In this document: positions 12,520-25,825 of the stretch, in pieces | How the letters are laid out: the number at the start of each line of letters is the position of its first letter | How positions within the stretch are numbered: position 1 is the first letter of the stretch | NCBI GenBank assembly: GCA_050084985.1 | Contig: JBITNC010000001.1 | Coordinates: 64,604,001-64,668,000, forward strand | Length of the DNA: 64,000 nt | Direction: 5' to 3' | Source of the DNA: Nageia nagi | Lineage: Eukaryota > Pinophyta | Translations under genes and position numbers: made by a program | The notes under the pieces: generated by a model | The model's database searches: none | Told to the model about the DNA's origin: nothing | Seen by the model: the letters and a program-made list of their open reading frames with translations, nothing else

Positions 12520-13035
12520 AAAGGGGAGCATCTATTGACACCTAAAAGTGATCCTCTTAACACAATCCCACTTATGTGCAACTTAAAACACATATTTAAT
12601 CATATTTTACCTTAATATCACATATTTCTCAGGTTGTGTTCTTATGTTTTATGTTAAGTACATTGGGTCAGCTTCAACCAATATTCAAGGGTTTAAATGG
12701 TGAATCATGCCTGATATAAATGTAAGTATCTCTAACCTAGGGAAAGCATATCAAGATTACATATCGACAGTCGATACCCTACACTTGGGTGTTTCTAAAG
12801 CCCACCTATTGAGATTGGAATATTTTTATCATTTGAGCAAATATTTATCACCCATTTTCATGATAATTTAAGTGAACATTCATGGTCATGCTTCCTGCAT
12901 TGAGCTTTTAGAGACTAACATATGTGCTAGCCTTCTTTCTATAGTTAGCCTTGGGGTTTGTATAGAAAGGTCACCACTCTTTGACAAGTTCATCTATCAT
13001 ATCCTTGACACTAACATAGGTAAGGATACATAGGT
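12520..13035 (+). repeat. polypurine tract and probable start of gypsy #1 3' LTR; junction with gypsy #2
   Basis: AAAGGGGAGCAT (from 12520) looks like a polypurine tract, followed at 12533 by TATTGACACC, close to the TGTTGACACC start of many plant gypsy LTRs. About 500 bp of unassigned sequence follows before the integrase end of minus-strand gypsy #2. No matching 5' LTR is inside the window, so the LTR end and the exact junction are unresolved. Confidence 0.4.
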
Positions 13036-13870
13036 ATTTATCTTTCACTTGATTCCTTTCTTTTTAGTGCATGTAGTTACATTTTATATCTTGACATCAA
13101 TGTAATTTCATTATAAGCTAATGAAAATGGAGTTTCCTTGATGGTAGTTCTTACACTTTTTTATATGCCCAAAGTGCATAAGGTAGTTTGTCATGTCAAT
13201 TTCTAGTATACCTATCCCATATTTTTGATAAGATGCTTTTGATTATTTTCTTTGATATTTTTGCTTGGCCATTTCCCTATGGATAATAAACTGAAGAAAA
13301 CTTTTGAGTAATATTAAACTTTTTGCAAAAAGATTTCATGTCCTTACCTTTAAAATTTGGTCCATTATCCATGATTAATTATTGTGGAACACCAAACCTT
13401 GTGATGATGTGCTCAACCAAGAACTTTATTATTTTTTCTTATGTAATTGACTTCATTAGTGCTATCTCTACCCATTCAGTGGTGTACTTTGTAATTGTAA
13501 TAATGAATTTATGTCTATCCCTTGAATGAGTATTGATCAATCCAATTACATCTATGCCCCAAATTACAAAAGGTCATTGTGAAACAACTTATTTAGCTTT
13601 TGCATTGGTTATTTTTCTAGATTTGAATATTTTTGACATTGAAGGTAGGTTCTAATATGGTCTTTACCATATTATTCCATAGTATGCCAATAGTATCATA
13701 TGCGTTAGAGCTTAGTTTGCAAGGCTTTTGCAAAGATGTTCCCTCTGCATAGACCTTCATGTGCTTGTTCAAGTGTTCTTGTAATTTCATGATGTGTGAG
13801 GCATCTAAATAGAGCCCCATCAAATGACCTCCTATATAATATATCATCAATGATAGCATATTTGAGAGTT
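13036..13870 (-). pseudogene. gypsy #2 integrase
   Basis: The minus translation of 13617-13859 shows the zinc-binding N-terminal region (HLMGLYLD, HEI, HLNKHMKVYAEGTSLQK) in broken frames. 13320-13530 gives the catalytic core with KYTTEWVEIALMKSIT, then ITRFGVPQ and LIMDNGPNFKGKDMKSFCKK, where the Asp of IMDNG is the second catalytic Asp. ALW-YKK follows at about 13150. Stops and frameshifts interrupt it. Confidence 0.75.
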
Positions 13871-14507
13871 GATATCTTTAATCTAATTTTCTTATTTCTA
13901 TCAAAATGCTGTAGAATTATTTGATTTTTGAGATAATTGTAAATATCATCGTACCATAATAGAGAACTTCCTTCTTGAGTAAGATATTATACCTCTACTT
14001 CCCCATATTCACTTATAGAGGATGGCATACCCATTTTTTTAATTTTGAAGATTATTTTATCATCCTTTATATCAATAGGCATCAAGGAGGAAACACTTAC
14101 CATTGCATTTGCATACTGTTGTTTATTCTTGGGATCTTCTCGATTATGTATGTGTTAAATTGATTTAGAACATTAGATTCTTCCATTTTGTATGGAACTA
14201 ATTTCTCATCCTTTGTATTGTATATATCTTCAACTTGATTAACCATAAGCTTTGAGTCATCATATTTGCAATTCTTTTATATTTAAGAGAATAGCTACCC
14301 TTAAGCCTAGTATCAATGCCTCATAATCTACCATTGTTAGTCCATTCAAATTTGAGTTTATATGTCATAGGAATGACATCATTTATTGATGAAACCAATA
14401 TAATACCTACCCCTACTCCATAAGTGCACTTTGATCCATCAAAGTACATTTTCCAGGCCTTGGGTTCATCCTTTAGGTACCATACAAATTCATCCAAATA
14501 TCCCAAT
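13871..14507 (-). pseudogene. gypsy #2 archaeal-type RNase H
   Basis: Minus-strand 14321-14506 reads KMYFDGSKCTYGVGVGIIL, then IPMTYKLKFEWTNN, matching the Tat second RNase H (DGS acidic residue; TNN before the second acidic residue). Continuation to ~13870 is frame-broken but keeps the KLKIYT-type strand. The upstream coding continues only beyond 36948, on the far side of the CACTA insertion. Confidence 0.75.
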
Positions 14508-14523
14508 CACTACAAGAAAATAG
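14508..14523 (+). repeat. CACTA left terminal inverted repeat
   Basis: CACTACAAGAAAATAG, identical in inverse orientation to 36932-36947. It is the transposase recognition end. Confidence 0.92.
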
Positions 14524-16320
14524 ACATTGAGCATTTGGAATAACATTAGGATTTTTATTATTTTACCTTCTGATGTTATTTTCATCACACTTCATCAAGG
14601 TTATCATTTTGATTATTTTTTTATTTTCTTCACATCTTTCTTAATGTTATGGATTATAATATTTATGAAGAATTTTTTTTAATTTCCTAATGTTATGGAT
14701 GATGATATGTATGATATCCTTCTTTACATTTTGTTGTTGTTTTTATTATAGACAATATGTATGACATTAATTTGTAATTTCCTAGCATTGTATATGATGT
14801 AATATCATCTCCAAATATCCTAAAATCAACAAAATTAGTTGGAAATCTTAAACTTTGAATTCATCAAACCTAAGCACCACTTTTTCAATGCACTGTAGTT
14901 TTGAGATGAGACTTATGGATGGGATGATAAAGCTAAGCATAAATTTTTATGATGATTACATGCATTCAATTAACCACTTTCCTTCTATGTCATCATCCTA
15001 AGTTCCAAATTCTCTACTTGCCCATCTAGAAATTTTGCCAACTTCATTCACTAGTTCTTGTAGTTGCTTGCATTACATTATTTTATTTCCATGGAATGTA
15101 AGAAAGGTGAAGCTTTGATATCCAAGGAAATTTTAGAGAAGAAACTAATGGTAGAATACATACAAGGGTCTTATAGGTTTTCTCATAAGGACCATAAGTT
15201 ATACAGTTATCTTGAGGGGTTATCCCACTTGATAACTACCATTGAGGTCCACCTTACAGCCCAAAAGAAACTCGACTCCTTAGGATTAATGGATTGATAT
15301 TCAATCTTGCAAGTAAGTTCATCCTCTAAATTTGATACACCATTCATTAAAAAATAGTAAAAAAAATCACCATTATGCAATTATTACAATGAGGGTTTTA
15401 TGGGGGATGAATGCAATAGAATGAGATCCTCCTTGGGCAACTTAGAGAAAATATTTCATGAATTACATCTGAAGAGCATTCATACTATAGATATTGCAAT
15501 GGGAGGAGGGCATATAAAGCATAAAAGATAAAATATTTTATGACTCATAGCTCTTCAATATCTACTAATGTGTCATTTTTCAAAGTCATGTCCTTGAACA
15601 ACTTTACATCTTTGGTGAGTAAATCCATATATTTAACTTTTTTCTTATGTTGAAAGTGATGTTTAAGTTTAAAGGTTTATGGGTGATTTTGGTTTATAGG
15701 AGATTTCTTCACAATCTACAAAGAATATAAAATTATCAAGGGGCTATAGGCACATAGTTCTGAAGAGTCCAAGTGGTGATTTATGGGATATTATGTTGTG
15801 TTATTTTGGTAATTTTTCATATTTGAAAGATGGTTGGGAAAACTTTGTATCCCATAATTTAATATAAATTCAAGATATTCTTATCTTCATACATGTTATG
15901 GATGTTCATTTTCTTATTCAAATCTTTGAAAGTAGTGGAAAAGAAAAACAACAAGATATAGCTTGTCCATTGACTCAAGTAGTGAAAAATGCCCATAACA
16001 TTTAAAGCAAAAATGAAGTTTGTTATGGTTGAGAATGGTTTGGATTATATGAAGCTTCCTAAAATGGAGTCTAATTATTTTTAAAAAATAGTTATTTAAA
16101 AAAAAAAATGAGATCAATTATGACTAAACTGAAAAATCAAAGAAAAAGCATCCACTTTTTGCCCATAAAGTGGATCAATCTTCTTGTACGCACCCACATA
16201 TGTTTTACAATATTTATAAATTATCATATGCATAGAAAACCTTTCAATATGTCTATAAAATATAAATCATATAAATCATTTAATTGGTATAATATTCATA
16301 AAATATAAATACTATTATGA
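14524..16320 (+). other. CACTA left subterminal region, no gene recognised
   Basis: AT-rich. Near the end it holds short repeated words around TAATGTTATGGATTATAATAT and TAATGTTATGGATGATGATAT (about 14640-14710), possible subterminal transposase-binding repeats. A 77-codon plus-strand frame at 15064-15297 has no recognisable domain. Confidence 0.5.
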
Positions 16321-16329
16321 ATCATTTAA

Positions 16330-16640
16330 TTGGAATTTATATCATCTTCATCAATAGAAAATATAATATATTTTCCTCTAGGATCAATATTAATTACAAA
16401 CCACATTGTCTCATCCTCTACATCTAGCTAGAAAAATACTTGAATACAATGTTATGGTAAAACATAAGGCTTTTTATCTTTAGCTAAATATTTTTTGGAA
16501 TTGATTGCAAAGTATTTACTATTGTCATCATGTAAGATTTGTTTCTTATCAAGTGTGTTAAACCATTTACATCTAAATACTATGCATTGGAATGATCTAT
16601 AGTCCAACTAAATAATTTGTTGAAGTTTTCCAACATATTG
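16330..16640 (-). pseudogene. CACTA tnp2 C-terminal part, DUF4216-like
   Basis: The minus translation gives QIIQLDYRSF-type start (with one stop), then FRCKWFNTLDKK, SKYFAI, and after a gap VFFYLDVEDETMWFVINID followed by PRGKYIFY. This follows the DUF4216 pattern (F-K-C-K-W-F, then Y..DP....W..V....PR) found at the C-terminus of CACTA tnp2 proteins. One stop falls between the two halves. It lies downstream of the DUF4218- and TNP2-like parts in the usual order. Confidence 0.7.
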
Positions 16641-17449
16641 TAATCTTCCTTCTATCAAGTTTTTATCTCTTGTACTTGCATGACTTGCTTCTTCAAAATC
16701 AACCATCACTCCATAGTTAAATTTCACTCTATTCTTATCAATATTTTCAATTCTAAAGTGTTCACCATATGCACACATTGCAGAGAAAGAAAATTCCTAC
16801 AAATATTTACATAAAAAATATGATTAGTGCAATCATTATATTTATATAAGCTATCATACTCTTATAAAAATATCAAAAATTAAATGCATATCAGTAAATT
16901 AAATCACATTTTGATTGCATCCAATGGCTATATTTTGAACATCTTCATTTATATTTTCATCTCTTTATCTTTCTTTGTCATCAATTACCTCCCTCAACCA
17001 TAACCTTAGATACTTTGTTGGCTAATTTTTGTCTCTTAGTTATGCAGGTAGAGTTGTACCCCTTGGATTTTGTGTATGAAATAAGGCACATTCTTCTAGA
17101 AGTTTACTTTCTTTACTTTTGTACAATTCAATCCACTCCTTGCAACATTCCATATTCATCATGAAAAACTAGTTTATAGATTCAAACTCATGATAATATG
17201 TAAAATCACAATGACATAATATACATCCATTAATAACCATTGATTAAATTAAATCCAAAATGCATGTTATACATATTATTATAAATTAGTAATATCTTTA
17301 ATATTGTTAGCACCTTTAATAGTATAATTTATTCCATTATATTCCAAAATCTCTCCATCAAATTTTTCTATATTTTTGTGTGTTTGCCACATATTTGGTG
17401 CATCATGATGGATTTGGGAAATATACTCAGATGCATATAAAAATATTCT

Positions 17450-17800
17450 TATACAATGTATCCCTCACCCATTTATTCTTCTAGTCATGATTTTTTCTAA
17501 CAAATGCTTTTAGTACTTTTAAAAATCTCTCCACAAAAAACATGCTTCTAGCACTTATAACACCTACTATTTCTATAGCATCTACTAGGTGGATCAATAT
17601 GTGTACTTGTATGTCCATAAAAGCAGCAAGCATTTCCTTTTCAAAGGTACAAATAATTTAAATAATTTCTCTACACCATCTAGGTATTTTGCTTGCATGT
17701 ATCGCCTTTCTACTTATCAAACTATTGATAAAAATATAATACCATTAGATATTTGCAAAATTGATAGAAAAAATAACAATAATCAAACATATGTTATTTT
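17450..17800 (-). pseudogene. CACTA tnp2 middle part, DUF4218-like
   Basis: The minus translation across 17480-17640 reads EMLAAFMDIQVHILIHLVD, then SARSMFFVERFLKVLKAFVR. DUF4218 domains share the pattern H-x2-IHLV-x-E and R-WM-PFERF-K-LK-x-FVR. This domain lies between the TNP2 domain and DUF4216 in plant CACTA proteins, the order found here. Stops follow directly. Confidence 0.7.
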
Positions 17801-18099
17801 TTCATAGAGAAATACCATAACATGATATACCTTAGAAATATTGATAGTTAATCAATTGCCTTTTTCAGATCTTGAGGTAAATTCTTACATCCACAAATTG
17901 CAAGTGGTAAAATATGCTCTACATAAAGTTATGTATTATGAAAGTAGTATTATTCTTTACATTTTGAGAAAAAATATATTAATACTAAAAAAATGATTTC
18001 TATAGACATATAATATGAGAATACCTTTAAGATGTTATGGTAATCATGAGATTTTAATCAAGTTATTCTGCTATCAGTAGTGAATGCTTTTATTAGAGA

Positions 18100-19699
18100 T
18101 GATCCATATTGAGTTGGTGTTCTAATGGTTTTAATAAAATTATAAACCATGTTTACTTCTTCTTTATACATTATCCATGGTAAGTGAGTAGGTGCTTTTT
18201 CATTCTATTTGATATCCATAAGACATGCTTTGTGTTGGCATCTCCTAAGTCATTTCTGACATTAATAGTATTAGATTTTGTAGTTGTTATGTACAAATAC
18301 AAAGAAGATGCAATATTCTCTACAATGTGCATAGGATCCATTAAATGTGCCACTAACAAGTGATTCAAGTATGGAAGTTTATAAAATATTGATAGTATTT
18401 TCATGCCTACAAAATATGTATAAAGTCAATCATTTAATTAGCAAAGTAATGAAATTAAAATATTATAAACATGTCTTTTTTTATAATAACTAAACATAAT
18501 GATATATTTTGTTAAAATTTACCTTTGGATAATTTATCTTCATCAATAATAAAATCATTTGGATCTTAGTGTTCCTCATCAAATCTTCCCTAACACATAT
18601 CTTCACTTTACTCATACTTTACCCATCAATTAATAAGAATTACATGATTATGAGTGGGGGTGTGATCAAACTCACTATCAAATTGTGATGACTTACACCC
18701 ATAAAATTCATGATCCATTTTTGAATATTTTCTATTGTCAAATTATTCCATCTTTATCATGGAACTTGAATACCTCATTGTGAGATTTTCTACACACCAT
18801 GGGCAAGAATGATAACCTTTTATTTGAAGGATTGTAAAAAATATTATTTGAGAATACATTTCATCAAGTAAGAGAAAATTAAATATTTATAATGAGGTTG
18901 ATTTGTTATACAATGCAAATGTAATACATGTTGTACATATTACACATACCTAAACAAATAGTAAGTCCTAGAAAGTCATGTATAGTCCAACACAATATAC
19001 CATGTATAATGAATGATCTTTATTTTATAGGTCTAGTTATATCAATCACACTATGAATTCCATTCCATAATTACATCAATGAATGGTTCAATGTAGACAT
19101 CCATATTTTTCACTTGATGTTTTGTAGGAACTATAAGACTCAACATAAAATGTTCTTTTTTACAAACAATTATGGAGGTAAGTTATAGTTGACTATAACA
19201 ATAGGCTATAATGAATAATTAGATGATTTTACAATAAATGGATTGACACTATCAATTGTTAAACTGAATCTAATACTCCTATGTTCATGTCAAAATTTAT
19301 ATATCCATGTATCCTTTGTATATCTCATTCCTCTACTATTTATAGGAATGCATTGTACATCATCTTCACTTCTATATTTTGTATGCTAATCCATATAATG
19401 TGCAAATGACTTACATCAAAATATTCAAATAAACCTATAAATATTAGAATATGGTGAACAACCTTTTGAGGAATAGTTTTCCCTTTTGTTCCTTGTTGAT
19501 ATCTATTTGCACCACACTTTGGACATGTATTCAAAGTTGCATATGGTCCTTTATACAATATGCAATCATTAATACAAGCATGGTATGAATGAAACTGTAC
19601 ATCTACATCATTCAAAATTCCACATGCCTTTTTACATGAAGTAGGGAGGAAATTATCATTTGGAAGAACCTTATCTTTTAGTAACCTATAATACCACAA
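18100..19699 (-). pseudogene. tnp2: CACTA transposase, TNP2 domain
   Basis: 19340-19699 (minus) encodes the start of the TNP2 domain with HSYHACINDCILYKGPY and CPKCGANRYQQGTKGK, including a C-x2-C pair. Broken frames at 19020-19330 carry IDSVNPF (family D-G-V-N-P-F, the region of a catalytic Asp) and YNLPP. 18171-18404 carries LPYLNHLLVAHLMDPMHIVE, matching family L-x-H-N-L-D-V-M-H-I-E. This is the catalytic part that would cut the CACTA ends. Several stops, frame changes and possible introns separate the pieces; no active protein is expected. Confidence 0.85.
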
Positions 19700-20534
19700 A
19701 TAGTAATAAAATTATTATGTCAAATAATAGAATGTATTATATTTTATATATTATATGTTAAAAAAATATTAAATAATTAGAATTTTCATGGAAAAAAAGT
19801 TTCCTTTATCAATTAAATCATTCAATCCACTTTATTCTTAATAAGAATTAATACCCTTTATTTCTTCATTAGCATTGTCTAGATCAATGACTACATGAAT
19901 AGAAGTTGTTGGATTTGGGTTTGTTAGGAAACATGTGTAATCATTAGCACTTAATACTTCATGTAATCACTTCCTTTAACTCTAATTTATATTTTTTTGA
20001 TGCATGATTCATATATTTTCAAATGATATTGAGTAGTGATCATGACTATCTAGTAATTGATGATGTGCTTGTCAATAAATTAATAATTACAAATCATTAA
20101 AAAGTATATCATCATATAAAAGTAAATAGTAATATTATTCTTTCATAAGTGTAATATCACATTTTTCAAGGTGTGGTTATAAGTTTATCATAATATTTCT
20201 TATTATTACGTGAATAAATGCATCATATTTTTCAAGGTGTAACAAATGCTTACTAAGGAAACATTACCACATATCCATGATTACATCGTTGTTTACAATA
20301 TCTAATAAGAAACTATCAATAAATTTTACAATAACAACACTTACAATAGTTTTGTAGATATAAAATAACATGTTCTAACAAGTCACTGGAGTAACATAAA
20401 GCATCATAACTTCTTACTACAATGTTATTCAATTATTACTAGATCTACCTCCTTTATCTCAATGCTTTGGTCCTAGTTTAATTATTACATTTTGGATCTC
20501 CTAACTTCAAACATCTTTTATGTGGATAGCTCAT

Positions 20535-21997
20535 CTCCAAGTGTATTTACAACAATAATAACACATACATAATTTTTTACTTTTTTACCATGAATTCTTC
20601 TTTGTCATGTGGAAATTCATAATTTGTTGCCTTTAGAACTATTTATGTATCCTGTAATATTTCCATGTAGCATGGGTCGACCATCAATGTAAATATGATC
20701 ATTACCTTCAATTACCAATGAATTTATACACATGCCATATGTAGACATACTGAATAAAGAAGCAATCAATCTTATCCATTCCTAATAAGTGTAAATTGGT
20801 ACATAAAATGGTATCAATGGTAGACTTATCTTATCTAGATGAACTTTCATTGGTGATAATATGTACAAACCCATACCACCATTTCATAAAATTTTATAAG
20901 GTTTGATCTCGTATGATTTACCATAATAAATGAATGGCTCATACACTCTTGGAAAAGGATATTATTCAGGCCATGCATCTTATGTTCAACATTCATATGT
21001 AGGACTATATAATTTTAATTTATTGGTTACAAAATGAAATCATCAGCACCCTCAAATGGTATCTCAACTAGCTCATGATTTGTACAAGTATGTGCAAGTG
21101 ATTTTTGAAGTTATTCTTAATGTCTCATTCTTATAAAAGGTAGATTAACTGACTCATGATTTTCATCTAATGAGTTTGCATGTTATGTTTTAAGTTCAAC
21201 ATTACCTTTTAGATGTTTAGAACATCTTGTAGATTTAGCTAGACTAAAGGGGTTTTTTCATACTATAGGAGGTATTGCATCCTCTATCTTTAGTATGACA
21301 TCAACATCATAATAATGTATTTCTAAAACTTACCTTTGTTGCCATTCTCTACCCTTACAACTTAAACAACCACATAAAATATATGCCCTTAAATAAAGAG
21401 TGATAGCATCATTCCATCCTATTATCTCATGATCAACCATTGGTTCATATCTTAGGAAAGCACATCTTGCTAGAAAAACCTCTATGGCTAGGTTATCTCT
21501 TGACCTTATTGACTTAGGATTCTTTAATAAGAATTATCAACATTAGGCTTAATTATTAAAATAGCAATACAAATATGAAATATTGATAAGATTTTATGCT
21601 AATTCAAAAAACCAAATCATAATTTTATGCTAATTACCTTAACATATTCATCATATTCAGATGGTAAAGATGGATCTCCACTCATTCAACCATAAATGGA
21701 GTTATCTTCCTATAATATTATCCATAATAAAAATTAGTTAAATATTGCACATTATTTAAATGAGATCTTACATTTCTAATGAAATTTGTATACACATGAA
21801 TGATATGCATATACCTCATCCTCACCTATCCTCCAATCATCAAGAATAAATGGTGGTATAATCTCATCCTCATCCTCATCAGTTGATATATCCACCATCC
21901 TATCATGATGAAATGTTGATAGCTCCTCATCATTAGGTGGTATATCACTTCTCCTATAGCTCAACATAATGATAAAAGCTAATGATGATATTGACAT
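20535..21997 (-). pseudogene. CACTA accessory multi-exon gene with SET-like domain
   Basis: The minus strand shows a spliced-gene structure. Exon 1 (21815-21997) has an acidic stretch (DISTDEDEDEIIPP) and ends at GAG/GTATAT. Exon 2 (21638-21709) follows ATTATAG and ends AAG/GTAATT; it has one TGA. Exon 3 (21334-21521) ends CAAAG/GTAAGT; codon phase is kept across exons 1-3. Further down, 20540-21000 reads YEPFIYYGKSYEIKPYKIL, GGMGLYILSP, then DGRPMLHGNITGYINSS and, frame-shifted, NTLGDELST. G-x-G-L, G-N-x2-x-[FY]-[IV]-N and G-[DE]-E-L are SET methyltransferase landmarks. At least three stops occur in the SET-like part. The SET call is an inference. Confidence 0.5.
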
Positions 21998-22049
21998 AAT
22001 GAATTCACTATTCTACTTTAGAATTAAATCAATATAGAATTACTAAGTA

Positions 22050-23640
22050 GTACATTTTAGGGTTTAAAATGTTAATTTACTATTAAAAATAAAAATGATG
22101 ACTTAAGGGCTTAAGATTTTAGCATTTACAAGTATTAGGGTTTAGGGAATAAGGGTTTAAGAGTATAAGATATTATGGTTTAAGGTTTAAGGGCTTAAAG
22201 TTTAGGGTTTAGGGTTTATGGTTTATGGTTTAGGGTTTGATGTTTAAGTTAGGATTTAAGGTTTAATGTTTAAAGTTAAAGATTTAGGGTTTTGGGGTTA
22301 GGTTTTACAATTTATAATTTAGGGTTTAGGGTATAGGGTATAGAATCTAGGGTATAATATTTAAGGTTAAAGGTTTAGGGTTTTAAGATTAGGGTTTACA
22401 ATTTAAGGTTTAAGGTTTAGGGTATAGGATTTATGATTTAATATTTAGGGTTAGGGTTTATGATTTAGAGTTTAAGATATAGCATTTAGGATTTAAGGTT
22501 TATGGTATAAGGTTTAGTGTTTAGTACATAAAGTATAATGTTTAGGTATAATGCTTAATGTTTAGAGTTAAAGGTTTAGGGTTTGGGGGTTATGATATAT
22601 GATTTAGGATTTAGGATATAGGGTTAAAGGTTTAGGGTATAGGATTTAAATTTTACAATATAGGGTTTAGGGTTTAATATTTAGGATTTAATGTATAATG
22701 TTTAAGGTTAAAGGTTTAGGTTTTTAAGGTTAGGGTTTACAATTCAAGATTTAAGGTTTAAGAGCATAAGGGTTTACGATTTAGGATTTAGGGGCTTCAT
22801 GGTTTAGGATTTAGGGTATAAGGTTTAGGATATAATATTAATGGTTTAATGTTTAGGGTTTAGGGTTAGGGTTTACCATTTAAGATTTAGGTTTTAGGGT
22901 TTAATGTTTAGGATTTAAGGTTTAATGTTTAGAATTTCAAGTTTAATATTTAAGTTTTAATATTTAGGGTTTACATTATATGGTTTAAAGTTTAGGAGTA
23001 TAGAATATAGGGTATAATGTTTAATGTTAAAGGTTTAGGATTTTGGGGTTAGGGTTTATGATTTAAGATTTACAATTTAGGGTTTAAGGTTTAGGGTATA
23101 GGTTTTAGGGTTTAGGATATAAGGTATAATGTTTAGAGTATAATATTTAATGTTTAATGTTTAGGGTTAAAGGTTTAGCATTTTGGGGTTAGGATTTATG
23201 ATTTAAGATTTAGGATTTAGGGTATAAGGTATAGGGTTTAATATTTAGGGTTAAAGGTTAGGATTTATGGTTTAGGGTATGGGATTTAAGGTTTAGGGTA
23301 TAGGGTTTAGGGTTTATAATTGAGGGTTTAGTGTATAATTTTTAAGGTTAAAGGTTCAATATTTTGGGGTTACAATTTACAATTTAGGATTTAGGGTTTA
23401 GGATATAGACTTTATAATTTAGTATTTCTAGGGTTTATGGTCTTAGGGCTTAAGGGTTTAGGATTTAAGGTTTAGGATTTAGAAGCTTAATGGTTTATGA
23501 TTTAGGGTAAAATGTTTAGGGTTTAATGTTTAAAGACTAATGTTTAGGGTTTAGGGTTAGGGTTTACAATTTAAAGTTAAAGGTCTAAGGTTTATTATTT
23601 AGGTGTAGAATACCTAGGGTTTAATGTTTAAGGTTCAAGG
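22050..23640 (+). repeat. degenerate TTTAGGG-like satellite array A1
   Basis: About 1.6 kb of ~7-bp units dominated by TTTAGGG, TTTAAGG, TTTATGG, TTTAATG and GTTTAGGA variants, G-rich on the plus strand. It resembles plant telomere repeat but is heavily diverged and lies inside a transposon. Confidence 0.85.
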
Positions 23641-24010
23641 TATACTCCAGGGAGTTGCTAATAGGAAATGGTAAATAAAATGTATGAAAATATGAGGGTA
23701 TTTATAATATATAGCTGATCCATTGTTATATCGATAAGTATTTTATAAGGAGAGGGGAAAAAGAGTATTATACCAATAAAAAAATGGGGGCGGGGTGGTT
23801 AGGGGGAGTGGCTGCATAATTAAGGGTGGGGATATTAAAAATTTATTCATTTTTTTGGCAATATGGTAAGTTTTAAAAAAATTGTATTATATATTATATA
23901 AGGGTTTACTATGAGGGGTTTAATAAATTTAAAGGGGAGGTGGTAAATTTTAAAAATAAGGAATTTTTAAGAAGCCCATTTTACATGTGTTTTAAAGGAT
24001 TTCTATTAAG
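23641..24010 (+). other. unique spacer between telomere-like arrays, with G-rich block
   Basis: Non-telomeric, AT-rich spacer. At 23786-23805 it holds a G-rich block reading GGGGGCGGGGTGGTTAGGGG, a possible G-quadruplex. Its reverse complement has a close match at 27838-27853. No coding frame. Confidence 0.5.
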
Positions 24011-24715
24011 TGAATACCTAGAGAGGGTATATGGTTTATGGTTCAAAGTTTAGGGTTTATTGTATAATGTTTAATGTTTAGGGTTAAAGGTTTAGGGTTT
24101 TAAGGTTATGATTTATGATTTAGGATTTGGGGTTCAAGATATAGGTTTAAGTATTAGGATTTAGGGATTAGGGTTTAGGATATAAGGTGTAAGGTTTAGG
24201 GTTTAATGTTTAATGTTAAAGGTTTATGGTTTAGGGTATAAGGTTTAAGGTTTAGGGTATAAAGTTTAAGTTTTAGTGTATAGGATTTAGAATTTAGAAT
24301 TTAAGGTTTAAGGCTTAGGGTTTAAGTTTTTAGGTTTAAGTTTTATGATTTAGAATTTAGGGTTTAGTGTTTAAGGTTTAATGTTTAGGGTATAGGGTTT
24401 AGGATTTACAATTTAGGATTTAGGGTTTAAGGTTTAGGATATAGGGTTTATGGTTCAAGATATAGGTTTAAGGATTTGGGTTTAAGTATTAGGACTTAGG
24501 GTTTATGGTTTAAGATATAGGGTATAAGATTTAGGGTTTAATATTTAGGGTTAAAGGTTTAGGGTATAGAGTATAGGGTATAGGATTTAAGGTTTAGGGT
24601 ATAAGGTTTAGGGTTTACGATTTAGGATTTAGGATTTTAGGGTTAAGATTTATGATTTAGGGTTAAAGGTTTAGGGTATAATATTTATGGTTAAGGTTTA
24701 AGGTATAGGGTTTAC
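24011..24715 (+). repeat. degenerate TTTAGGG-like satellite array A2
   Basis: Continuation of the plus-strand G-rich telomere-like repeat after the spacer, same variant units, ending at TAGGGTTTACC near 24715. Confidence 0.85.
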
Positions 24716-24789
24716 CTCCACTATGAACAATCTAATCCTTATAATCACCTCCAACTTATTGATTTTCATTTTAAAGGAATCATCCATAT

Positions 24790-25825
24790 GCATCTAGAAT
24801 ATAAAGCGCATAGTATAACATAGCATTAACATTAATATTAACATTGCACTAATATTAACATAGTAATAATATAATATTAACACTAACACAACATTAACAT
24901 AACATTCACATAGCTTTAACATTACATTAGCATTGTAATAGGATTAAAATTACCATTAAAAAAACATGAACATAACATTAACATTGACATTACATTATCA
25001 TACTATTAATATTGTATTAACATTGTAATAACATTAACATTATTATTAACAAAGTATTAACGATGTCGTAGTATTAATATTGCATTAATATTCTAATTAC
25101 ATTTACATTGTAATAGGATTAACATTATCATTAAAATAATATTAACATTGCATTGCATTAACATACCATTAACTTATCATTCACATAGCATTAATTTTAA
25201 CATAACATTTACATTAATGTTATGATATTATTAATATTGCATTAGCATTGCATTACGATTAACATTATCATATTAATAACATTGTATTTACATGAATGTA
25301 ACAATAACATTTCATTTTAACATTAACATTATATTAATATTAACAAAGCATTAACGATATCCTAGTATTAACATTGCATTAACATTTTTATTACATTAAC
25401 ATTATAATAGGATTAATATTACCATTAAAATAACATGAACATAACATTAACATTGTACTGCATTAACATTAACATAGCATTAACTTATCATTCACATAAT
25501 AGTAACATTAACATAGCAGTTACATTAACATAATCATATTATTAATATTGCATTAACATTTCATTATGATCAACATTATCATATTAATAGTATTGCATTA
25601 GCATAAACATAACAATAACATTACATTTGAATATTTCCATAACAACATGATATTAACATTAAAATAACATTAATAAAGCATTAACGAAATCATGGTATTA
25701 ACCTTGCATTAACATTATAGTTACATTAACATTACAATCAGATCAATATTACCATTAAAATAACATGAACATGACATTAACATCATATTGTATTAACATT
25801 GACATAGAATTAACATAACTTTAAC
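24790..25825 (+). repeat. (ACATTA)n / (ATTAAC)n satellite
   Basis: About 1 kb built from ACATTA, ACATAGCATTA, TTAACATT and related hexamer-based units. Higher-order repeats are visible: the block containing AAAGCATTAACGA recurs near 25048, 25336 and 25675 (spacing about 290 then 340 bp). No coding. Confidence 0.85.

Larger units (their letters stand above)
1..12533 (+). mobile_element. Ty3/gypsy retrotransposon #1, Tat lineage, decayed; 5' end outside window
   Basis: The fragments lie in gypsy order on the plus strand: gag with a zinc knuckle, aspartic protease, reverse transcriptase, RNase H, a second archaeal-type RNase H, integrase. The extra RNase H before integrase is the hallmark of the Tat lineage. 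Many stop codons and frameshifts interrupt it, so it is inactive. The 5' LTR lies left of the window. The 3' end is placed at a purine tract (12520-12530) followed by a TATTGACACC-type LTR start. A separate 5.4 kb element (2856-8290) splits the RT domain. Confidence 0.85.

Noticed and set aside
15064-15297. 77-codon frame in the CACTA left end as an exon
   Set aside because: No domain, no splice support and opposite in strand to the tnp2 gene; kept only as a note in the subterminal region.
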